A stretch of DNA of 64,000 nucleotides from Branchiostoma floridae (taxonomy: Eukaryota > Chordata > Leptocardii > Amphioxiformes > Branchiostomatidae): the NCBI RefSeq assembly GCF_000003815.2, contig NC_049991.1:8116976-8180975 (forward strand), in the 5' to 3' direction. The notes below the pieces were generated by a model. That model worked only from the letters and a program-made list of their open reading frames with translations. It searched no databases and was not told the DNA's origin. Made by a program: the position numbers and the translations under genes. Of this stretch, positions 43,369-55,300 are shown in pieces. Position 1 is the stretch's first letter. Each line of letters begins with the position of its first letter.

Positions 43369-46300
43369 CTAGACTGAGACACTCGGCTAGATAACAAAAC
43401 ACATCATGGCTAGTGTTAGTCAAGTTGGGTTTTACAGGTGTTTGATGTTTGTAACTTTACAAGCAAAAGATTACAACGAAAAATTACAATCAATCTATAT
43501 GCAGACGATGTATGTCATTTTAAAACGAGAACATTTTGTAACTTTGGGCAAATATTGTGGCAATGATATGTATGATCCTTTTTTGAGTACTGTGATAAGC
43601 TTAGAATGGATCAAACCAATAATTACCATGACAATCAAGACCATTATCAATTTCTAGTATTTTTGAACTGTATCGGTTTAGGCAAATATTGTGGCAATGA
43701 TATCCTTCTTTGAGCACCGTGATCAGCTGAAAAGAGATTAAAATCATTACCATGACAATCGAGACCCTCAGGACCCAAGATGTACCCCAATCCACAGGAA
43801 CAGTTGAAGCTTCCTGCAGCATTCTCACATGTCTGTGCACACCCTCCATTTGATGTCTCACATTCATTGATGTCTAAAAGAGAAGCAGATACAGAGGTGT
43901 AATATATACTTTGAATCAAGATCAACCAGAATCTTATACTCAGGAACATCATTTTCAAATAGTTACAATTTTTTGTCTGAAGCCACAAAGCGCACATATG
44001 ATCATTGGTTCTCTGGACAGTTTGTACGGATACTACTAGTATGATTGTCGTATACATTGTAAGTCAATGAATGACCCAGGATTAGTCAAATCTGTTATAC
44101 TTACCCTGCTGTTTGATAGTAAAATATAACCAAATATCAAATACAAATTTGGCGTTGAACAGCCAACCTACATTAATTTTTGTACATTATGTATGGCACC
44201 AACCTTAATATATAATTAGCCCTTAATATATAATTAGCGGGCTGAAGTTAAGGCAATGCACAACATATCAAGCTTTTATCGTACAATGTCACCAATTACA
44301 AAACACTTCATTATATACATACTGGCCAGAAGTGCTTCAAGCACAGTATCTGTATCTGTCTGTCTGTATCTATATAGCCGGTATAACCGCCCTTCGGCGT
44401 AACACACCAGCTTCGCAGGCACGCGGCGCGGCGCGGCACCACAGTAGGGGCATCTTCTCTGGATAGCTTTAAAGAATGCTTGCAGATGTGCAAAGGTTAG
44501 GTGTGACTGGTCGTTCAGTGTAATATAACCAGCTGGCTGCCGCGCCATGTACCTGCAAAGCTGGTGTGTTATGCCGAAGAGCGGTTATACCGGCTAAACA
44601 GATACAGGTACAGATGCTTACCATTGCAGCCCTGGTCATTGTCAGGGTTCACGATGTATCCCTCATTGCAGGAGCAGTTGAAGCCACCTGCCCAGTTAGT
44701 GCAGATCTGTTCACAGCCTCCATTGGTTGATGCACACTCATCGATATCTATGTGATAAATCAAAAATATGTTTTCCTTTATTGTCCATTAATTGGATAAA
44801 TAAAGCAACCTTTCAAATAATATAATTATATCTATCTTTCATTTACTATTTATCTTTATTTTCCTACATGAAAAAGTGAGCTATTCAATGAAGCCCAAAA
44901 AAACACATAATATTATGTACATACATCCTAATTTTCCACATTTACAGATGAAAGGAAACTATACTTCTACCAAAATCACATTTCTTCTTCCTCTGCTTCC
45001 AAAAGTAAGTCAACAAGAGTTTATCAGTAAAAATTCAAATTAGTGTAGCCGCATGTGTGACATTTGTGTCTGACGTCTTTGTTTGTTTTTCTTTATCTTT
45101 AACCATATTTAACCAAGCTTTTGTTTTTTTGCAGCTAGCCTTAGAGAAAGAATGGCAATATACATATCATATAAATTTTGGTCACAGAATCATAAATCTT
45201 AGAGAAGTAAAAAAAAGGGAGTAAATGATATCTATTTGTAAGATTTAAGTAATTTACCTTCACAATCGAGACCATCCGAACCCAAGGTGTACCCATTTGC
45301 ACAGGAACACTGAAACCCTCCGTCAGTATTCTGACATGTCTGGTCACATCCTCCATTCAACGTCTCACATTCATCGATGTCTAAGTGAATGATAGAGAGT
45401 TGTTAAACATACAAGCAAGATATCAGACTAAGTCTTGTTTTATTTCAATAAAGCTAGGTGGTTGTCTCAAGGAATGTTTTCCTGGCCATAGGGCTTCCCA
45501 CCCTTCTCCAGTTGGGAGTTAGTTGTGAGTAAGGTCATTTATGGTTGTAATTGTGAGTTAGTTGGCTACAGTTCTTTTATTCTCGAAGCAGAGATTGGGT
45601 CACAGATATAGTAGTCTATCTATGCAACCTCTGCTTGGAGAATACTATGCTTTGACAGTCATCTCCACCAGCCAACTAAGAATTTTCAAAACGAACTTGG
45701 GAAAGTTGTTCCATCCTTACAAATGAAAGAAAGGGTCTTACCATGACAGCTGAGACCATCAGAACCCAGTGTGTACCCAGATCCACAGGCACAGTTGAAG
45801 CCTCCGTCAGTGTTGGCACATGTCTGTGCACAGCCTCCATTTGTTGTCTCACATTCATTGATATCTGTTGAAACAGAAGAAACCAAGGTGTGATTCACTA
45901 AGGAAACAACCAATTTGACTCTTGATTTTAGTGGTCTAGATGGACCTGTAATCTATCTGAGCTCTACCTAAGGCTTAGGTCCCAATCGGGAAAATGGGGT
46001 CTGCCGAGTAGGGCAGTTCACGGGCTGTTTGGGCACTTTCGGGCATGTCCCCTATATCAGGCTATATGTGACCCCATGGGATACCCTCGGTGACTTTACT
46101 GGACAAGTCTGTGCAATTAATCCTATAAATCTTGTTTTTGACCAAAAAGTTCAAACCGTGCACTGTGTCGTCAATCTAACCTTTCTCTGACTTTTCAAAT
46201 AAAGGGCATTCTCCAAGTCTTAAATAGGCTAAAACACTGCAGAGTAGTTGGCTTCCACCTAGAATAATTACTAACATAGAAATCAGATCCACAAGTATTT

Positions 46301-49300
46301 ACCATGACAGCTGAGACCATCAGAACCCAGTGTGTACCCAGATCCACAGGCACAGTTGAAGCCTCCGTCAGTGTTGGCACATGTCTGTGCACACCCTCCA
46401 TTTGCCGTCTCACATTCATCAATATCTATAGGTAATGATACACAATTAGAATTGGTCAGAAGTTTCTTTAAAATACAGTGTTTCATAAAACATTTGCTGT
46501 TTGTGTCATTCCTTGCAGAACAAGCTTAGTGTCAAACTCACTTGTCTGTCCACAGCAACTGTTAAATGCTTTACCTTCAGCAACATTCTATTGAAGGGCT
46601 AAGGTAAATGTGTCACTGGGTAAGGCAATACTATATCAGCATCTTTTGAAGGAAATTTCTATCCCTACCACCTTTTTCTTTTAAAGCGCCAAAGTTTCAG
46701 CAATTTTTCGTCATGTTTTTTAAATTCTGTTACTTCTTTGTTCAAAAGTGGTAGAGTGAGAAAGTGAAAAAAGCTCCTTGCATGAAAAGAACTTGCGTAC
46801 GACTTGACGATAACAAAATTAAGGGATTATTCACCAGGAGTGTTGTAGTGTTTTTGATTTGATGATGATTTGATGATTTGATGATGACTTTATTGAAAAT
46901 TCGCAGTAGGACCACTGAATTGCATTCAATTTACATTTGAAACACACAATAACAAGAGTCAAATATTACACATTACAAGGACTGAGTACTATATACATAG
47001 GTTAAAATTTCATTTGGACGATTGTCTGATAACAGAGGAGTATTATTAGAGTGACGTGGATATGAAAATAACTAATACTGTAATTATGGACCGGATGCAT
47101 TGAGCAGGTTGCTCATATATGGAATTGGTGAATTGCTATATCGGTTTGTTCGGGACCTATGACTGTTAAGTTTGTGGCTGGTTCTAGTTTCTAGTTTTTC
47201 TCTTTTATCTTACCATCTTTTCTAAACTTCTCCCTGCTCCAGTAGTCCTTTGACACAAAATGTGTATTGTTTGTAAGTTAGACAGTTGGGAGAAGACTGA
47301 GATTTGTGAAGCTTACTTTATGACATAGAGGCTTACCATCGCAATTACGATCATCATCAGGATTGACAGCATATCCCTCTGTACAGGAACACTGGTAACC
47401 ACCGGCACGGTTGGTGCAGATGTGTTCACAGCCTCCATTGGATGATGCGCATTCATCGGTATCTAATATGTAGTAATGAAGCATCTTGTAGTTGGTATAG
47501 TTCATAATAAGCCATACAGTAGAACAATGTTGAGCTTTGAGGCTTATCATCATACATGTATGACACCAATACCATGCTGTACTAATAGTCTTAAAGAGTA
47601 ATGTACCCAAAATGGTCTTGCACAAAATATCAAAATAAAATTGCACAAGAAGTCAATCCGGTCTCACAATATGGCTCACAATGCTTCAGGAATACTGTAA
47701 AATGCAGAGATGTTGCCGGTGGTTTTATATTGATTTAATTGTTTAAATGGTGGGCGCTTCAGTGCAAACATATTTCCATTTACAGTACAGTCGAACCTGT
47801 CTATAGCGGCCATATAGCGAAAAATTTGTACCCCCAATAATTTGGTATCTTAATGGTCCTCCCTACCTCAGAAATATCTACTAACCAAAATGAGATTTCA
47901 GTATGAATTTCATTGTGAATTAAATCAATACCTTCTTCCTTCGACCTACCTAATCACACTAAAGGTGGTACATGTATCTCACTGCACTTGGGGCACCGGT
48001 GCTGCACTGCGGGGTTTGAAGATTACTCAATGAATTTCAGAGATAAAAGAACTACTAAGTAATTTTGTTACGTTGTGTGTATTTTGTTGTCTTCTAAGCC
48101 ATACTTTTACTTATACTCATACTTATTACGAAATATCCAAATTATAAAAAATTGGCAAAAATAACACAACAGTGTCGCAGTGAACAAACAGTGCCCCATC
48201 GGTGCTCCAAGTGCAGTGAGATACCACCTTAACACACAAACCTGTCAAATCAAAGGTATTGCAAGTAAATGAAAGTAATAATCCTAAACGTATCCACTTC
48301 ACATACCTGGTTTTGTTTGGCAGAAGTAATTATAGCTGTCGGAGCATCGACTGTCCCCCCAGAGGGACACGCCATCCCGAAAACGAGCGCAATCTTCATC
48401 AGCATGGCTGCCGCTCGGTTCACCTGGTATCCAGTTGTTGAAGTCACCACCTAAGCCCTCACCCTCCGAAAGGAACTCGCCCTGGACTGAGATGTCACCC
48501 AGCAGGCCGATCATGTCACCACCCCCTAGCGAGCCCCCATCCTCCCAACGGAACTGCCCCTCGTTTTCTATGTCATTCAGGCCGATCCAGTAAGAGCCGC
48601 TTGTGGCCAAAGAATACAAGAAGCTGTTTGTAGCGTCGTCCTTCGGCATGGCCAGCATCCCACCGTCTGTCACACAAGCTTCCTGTGCATCGTTGTAGTT
48701 AGACAATTGATCAAAGGCCTTGTAGCAGGTTAGGCCATGCAAGGAGTAGCCATCGAGGCAAGCCAGTTCTGAAACACAGATTGAAAAAAATCAGAAAAAA
48801 TAACAATGATCATTTGTTGCATTGGTGTTTTTCTCATCCCTCCTGAAATAAGTGCAGAGACACAGACAGACAGACAGACAAACAGACACACCAAAAATAA
48901 TATCTCCTGGAGGTAAAATGTAAATAGAACTACTGCATCTATGACATGAGTGTGACTTCCATGAACATGAATTCATTAATCATGTACATGTTGAAAAGAG
49001 GCTGAAACAGGAAGTTTTGACACTTAAAAAAAAAAAATTGACATATCTACATAGGTGTAGTTCAATATGGATTGGTAGTGCATTCCATATGAGACTGATT
49101 ATCTGAATGTAAGATTTAAAAAAAAGTAAATCTAGTATACTTTTAACATACTAATGGTTTGGATTAAAGAGATCCTTAAAACATTAGTTCATGCCACAGC
49201 TCTGAATCTGTACTCACTGTTTCTAAAGGAATTTTCAAAGACATTTCTACTTACGATTCACATTGCAGCCCAGAATCTCTACCCTCATGCTGATATGTGC

Positions 49301-52300
49301 CCACCATTGTAGAATATGGAAACGCACATAGCGGGCATCGATGGGATAGTCCAGTAGGTGGGTAACTGGGGTATTATAGTCAGTGTTGCCTGGAAAGATC
49401 TGAAAGGCAAATCAATCAATCAATCAATCAAACTATTCAACTGAGATTGAAATCTACATGTAATAGATAAGTTTGGATTTTATCGTACATAATACCAATT
49501 TATAAAAGTACATAGTAGAAACATAAAAGAGAAGCACACAAACAAATTCAAATCATTGCCCCTAAGATATAGGCATGACACACTCTGGTCCTAACAATTA
49601 AAGAAGGAAATCCATGGATGAAGAAAGTAACAGACTGGGTGCGGATTCTTCCTATACTAATGCACTGTCACTGACATACAAGCTCTAGAAGACAATCTGA
49701 CATTATCAAATAATCTATTTTACTTCTATTTTATTTGTGTTCAAAATCTGGCCCTTACATGTATAATGTGGACCATTTTTGATTAGTAAATGACCCTTAC
49801 GTACGTACGCACATGTAGCTAATTCAAAATCCATCATCGTTCCAAAGATGTAGAAAGGAACTAGTACATGTTTGTATAAGATATGCATTTACACATTTTC
49901 CCTCTTAAAACCTATAAAAAAAATGCCCCCTCCACCAAAGCTACCTTTTCAGAGCCATCTTTCCCAGTACAGGTTGTCATTGTAGTCCCGTCTGTGCTGT
50001 ACTCCAGTTTAAATGACATCACCCACTGGCCGTTATTGTGTCTACCTTGAGTAACAGTGCCAGTAACACGCAGAACTTCTCCCAGGTCCACCTGTAAGCA
50101 CATGGATGTTGTTTTGTTTTACATTGTTGCGTACAAACAAAGCAGGAAAAAATGTTACTTAGGCCTACGTCACATTTCCAAACCAGGGTTTGGCTGGGCA
50201 GCTCTTGGAATCAAAAAGTACATTGTATGATATAAAACACACCAAAGTGAAAAAACTACTGTAACACAAGACATAAAGAAAATAGTCATGGGTATCGTTT
50301 ATGAATGAGTGACAGTTGGTCACGCCAGCAAAGCTAAAAGTGACTGTTCTGCCCCTTGCCGAGTCCCTAACAGGTGGTCCTGTAAGTTACAGTTCAGAGA
50401 AGACTCATTTTCCTAGAAAGGTGATCAAGAAAACAATCATTTATCCCATACTGACCTGTAACCACTGACCGGCGGCGTTGAGCCGAGCTGCCCAGGCACC
50501 TACACCAGCAACACCGTTCAGGCGAGCACGGTAAGGTTCATGGGATACACGCCAGGTGGAGGACGCAGTGATGCTGCTATCAGGTATGGCGCCGGATTCC
50601 ATTCCAAGTGGATTGCGGCAAACTGTAAAGACAGCGAACCTTTTTTTTGTTTTTGTTTTTATCTAAATTCTAATACAGTGGTGATCGCAAGCTGGTAATA
50701 AAACTAGAGGGGGCCCCACTAGTTTTTTGCATGTCACATTTATTTATTTGTCTATTGAGATTCTCCATATACATATACAATGGAGGGTATGGCGGAACAG
50801 GTCTTAGAGGGCCTTTTCAAAGCAGCCCTATATATCTGGTTGTGGATCATTGATAACACAAATCAGGTTTTGATTGACATGTAACATGTGTACATTAATC
50901 ATTTCCTGTCTACTGTGAACATTCTACCAGTTCTGAACTCTATTTCCTGTCACTCCCATAACTCTAACCTTTGCCCTTTACTTCCAGTCACTATGAGATG
51001 TGCTTATATCATGGAAACACCAGCAAAGACACAGTCACATCGAAAAACTCCTTACATGGAGATGAAAAAGATTTGTGAAATATTTAACTAGAGATTAAGC
51101 ATTCATACTTTTTAGTCCGCTATCAAAATGATAATATTTCTTACCATCGCAGCCCTGCTCGCTTTCATTCAGAACAAATTGATCTGCACAGGAACACTGG
51201 TAACCACCATCACTGTTGGTGCAGATCTGTTCACAGCCTCCATTGGACGATGCACATTCGTTGATGTCTAATCGGATGTTTGACAAATTAAAGAAGCAAG
51301 CAAGTCTTAGAGTTGTTACATGTATGTTGCGCCATTGCCATCTACAGTCCACAAACAAAGTTGCAGAACTGTACAGTTTGCTTTTGATAAATGCAGACAA
51401 TGGCGGCATACATTGCCAATGTGGAACATTGAAACGCTTTACAACATTAATTTACTCAACTCATACAAACTATGTCAACAATAAAAGACTTCCTCATTTG
51501 CTAACCTTCGTATACAGTACTTAAACACTGAAATTTCCATTTGGTACAATATTGTAAATATATGACTACATTTACCATAGAAATGCATTGCTATTACATT
51601 AAAAGATTTCTTTTCATCACATTCTTGTCATGTCATTTATTTCTTCATAAACGTTTATGATACAGAATAGTTGGGTGGACAATATACCAATCAAATTGTT
51701 TTGATCCCTTTCAAAACTTTCAATTTTTTTCTCTTATAATGCAATAGCACGAACATGTACATGTAAGACAGTTTCTGAAGCAACAACAGAACAACAGAAT
51801 CAAAAGTAAATGACAACTCCCAACTAAAATGGGCTTAACATAGATGTAATTTCTTTCACAATACTTCCATACAGTCACTAATAATGTTCTTGGGTGATAG
51901 TTGGTATTGACGTTACAAAGAAAATTGATTATAGAAAAAAAATTGCCTTACCATCACATTCCAGGGTGGTGCTATTCAGCATATAGCCCTCATTACAGAC
52001 ACAGCTGAAGCTGCCCACACTGTTCACACAGACCTGCAGGGCTCGGCAGTTTCCATTGGCAACTGCACACTCATCTGCATCTGATGGACCAATCAGGCAG
52101 ATTGTTACAGAACGGAATAGTGACTTTCTATGAGTAAATTAAATTGGACTGTATGTCAATGAAATTAATGGTTGATATTTAAACCAGAACAGACTTCCTT
52201 TTTTTATTAAAGGATTAAGGTGCAAATGTTTTGAACAAAAAATAATTCATCAAAATCAGCAAAATTCTTATCTGTCCTTAGCAGCAAAATTCCGCCAAAG

Positions 52301-55300
52301 GACGGAATGATGGATGCTGGCTAGAACATTGCAGTATAGACTAGTTGTATTTTGCATGTACGATCTTCGTCAGCGAAGAAAAGCCGAGATTTTGCACGTA
52401 AATAAAATTTTTGCCAACTTGCAATTTTGCATGTAGCCAAAAAAAAGTATTTTGATCCCTGGTTTTCGTTTTGTCCTTCTTTTAACTACCAGTGCAACTC
52501 AGAAACATTGATAAATATACTCACGCAACAGAATTTGTTTGATTTCAAAATTCTTCTGAAAAATTTGAATTGTCCAAAATCATTCATACCCTTTCTTGGC
52601 CTGTTTTTAAAACTTCACATTTAAAGTTTTGCAAAGGAGTTCAAACCACAATTGTTCTTAATCTAAATCTGGCAACTAAATCAACCGTGATGAGGGGGGG
52701 ATAGACTCAGTCATGTTTGAGACTGCACTCTTCATGCTGCAGCAGAGACACCTAGCTGCAGTGTAAAGTAGTGCCAGTCAGTATTGTGCTAAGGAAGGTA
52801 ACAGTCACTTAACCTCACCTCACCTCACCGGTCCCATAGCCTCACCGGCCGTAGGGGCAGCAATGCCATCGACATTAAGTTTTCCATCTTTGTCTATCTT
52901 CGGCCAAGGTTTCTAGCTGGTGTACTGTTTGTCCCGACCATTCTTCTAAGTCACTTAAACACCATCTTTTATAACTTAGTGTAATTGGTTGTAAATGAAG
53001 AACTTTGTCATTCTACTTAAAGAATTTTTTTAAATTAAAGGCCAACATTACTATGTTCCGTTCTTGCGAAAAACACAAGAGAACATCAAGTTCAAGGTGT
53101 ATGAATAACCTTGCTGATGTGCATTGTGTTTGGCATTGCAGTGTGTTCTAAAATGATGCGAGTGGAATGTATTTTAGCCTAGAAAGGGCTGCAAAATTTC
53201 ACAAGTCAATAAACATTCATCGCACGGGAAAAAGAAGATGGCACACCTGTTTCACATGCAAACTGGTAGGAGGTGGAACACCCTGCATCATTCCAGTCAT
53301 TCTGGGATCTCCTCAAACTGCCACAGCTTTCATGGGTGCCACCATTGGGTTCGTCGTTACCCCAGTTGTTGTAATCGTTATCCTCCAGGTCATGTACAGC
53401 TCCATCCTCCCAAACCCATCTACCCTCAGTAGCTTCATCACTCAGGCCAATCCATTGGTAGCCGGCGGAGACAAACGACATGAGGAAGTTGTTGGTTTCG
53501 GTATCACGCGGCATGGCCAACAACGCGCTTTCTCCCGCGCACGTCTGCCGAGCACTGTGAAAGTTGGCTGCTGTCGAGAAGGCCTTGTAGCACATTGTGC
53601 CATGGCTGGTGTAGCCGCTAGGGCAGATCGCCGATCCTGATGCATTCCGGAGTATCTGTCAGAGAAAATACATTACAGTTTGTTTGTTTGATTAGGTAAA
53701 TGACAACTGCAAAATTATGCAACCAGCAAGTTATTGATGTTGAAGAATGTACAACTTACTACAAGATAGATCTTCTCAACATTTATTATATTACATATAT
53801 AAATTTATTTATTATTAGATATTATTATATCTGCACATTTATATACACAAAATATATTTATTTTGCTTCTGTCAGGAGCCAATTAGAGCTTAGAACTGTG
53901 TTAAATATATTAGCTGTATATTGTAAATATGATTGCTCATATCATGAGCAATTTATTTTCAATAAAATGTATAAGTAAGGGCTCTCTGCTTGGGGTAGAC
54001 AGTGGGATCTTCCCTTAAGCTTGAACACAAAAACCAAACAACGTGAATAATTTTTCTGTAGTAAACAGTTAAGTAATGGCTCATTGAATTCAAAAGAACT
54101 ACATACTCATGTATTTTATCCCTTTATTTAAATTTTCCTTCCAATGATCATGATGAAATTCTTCCCTATACCATTACAATGTCATTGCAACTCTTCATTT
54201 CTCTCTTTATCTTTCTTTGATAGCCTCTCAAACTGTTCTAATTTGTGATTTTGTGACTGTAATGTGTTGTAGTGTCTAAAACATACATGTACATGTGCAC
54301 ATGTCATGTATATAGGTTTTACCTAGCCTGCTTACCATCCGGATAGTAGTTCGCTCCTATGTTCGCTTCTGCTATCCGTCTGGAGACTTGCACATTCAAA
54401 CCGATTGGTGGTAAAATCAGTTAATAAGCGAATTAAGGAATGGGTTCTAGAGTGCTGGTTTGATGACAACAGGCCCTCCCGCAAGTGATGGAGGGCGTTT
54501 CCGGTGTTGGAACACAGGTTCGAAGGAGCACTTGAATCCATTCCATAATTCGGTCATATGTGGGGCCAATCAGCGCCTGCGTCCAAAATTTGGACGATTC
54601 CAGACGTTAACATGGTCCGCGTTCACAGACGGAAACACAGAGAAGCGACTGTATATAGTATACATTGTATAATGACTTCTTTCCGGATGGTACCCAGGCT
54701 AGGTTTTACCCTCATGGCCTGCAAAAGCTTGTTGAAACTGTGATTCAATGTGTGTAAAGTTTAGAATTATGGACCTTAAACTTTGACATTTACACACAAC
54801 ACAAGCTGCACTTGCGCAAGTCAAATTGTGACCTAACTTATTGAGTATCCAATATCATTGAAACTGTTCATGTTTGGCCATCAGTCTCGCAAACACATTA
54901 AAAGCTCCATTATCGATGAATGAGCAGGGCTTTACCTTAAACCGACAAGCTTACTTCTTTTTATCCCATAATTTCTGATTGACCTGGAACATCAAAAGAG
55001 TGGTCTGTCACTCTAAATCTTAGTTCTGGATTAGTCGTGAATACGCCAGTGGTTGACCTGGATCACTGTTTGAAGAATAGCACAAGGATTATCCATTCAA
55101 GGAGTCTTTCAAAAGCAGTAAACGAGATCACTTGAAAGGTACAATAGGTGTAATTTGCCAATCACAATGAATACTAAAAATGTTTAGAAAACTCAGCAAT
55201 CCATCCTCTCTACACCATGCACAAAATGTTTGTCTTGACAATCCACGTATTGTGAAAAGAAAAATATAAACCTTTTCATTGGACAGTATAGTGAATGGAA

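Noticed and set aside
43320-43370. CRISPR-like regular repeat
   Set aside because: Simple trinucleotide tract in a eukaryotic exon, with no spacers; none of the tandem arrays in the window has unique spacers of the CRISPR kind.
53167-53640. 157-codon plus-strand frame
   Set aside because: Antisense shadow of the first C-type lectin exon, which has full family motifs on the minus strand.
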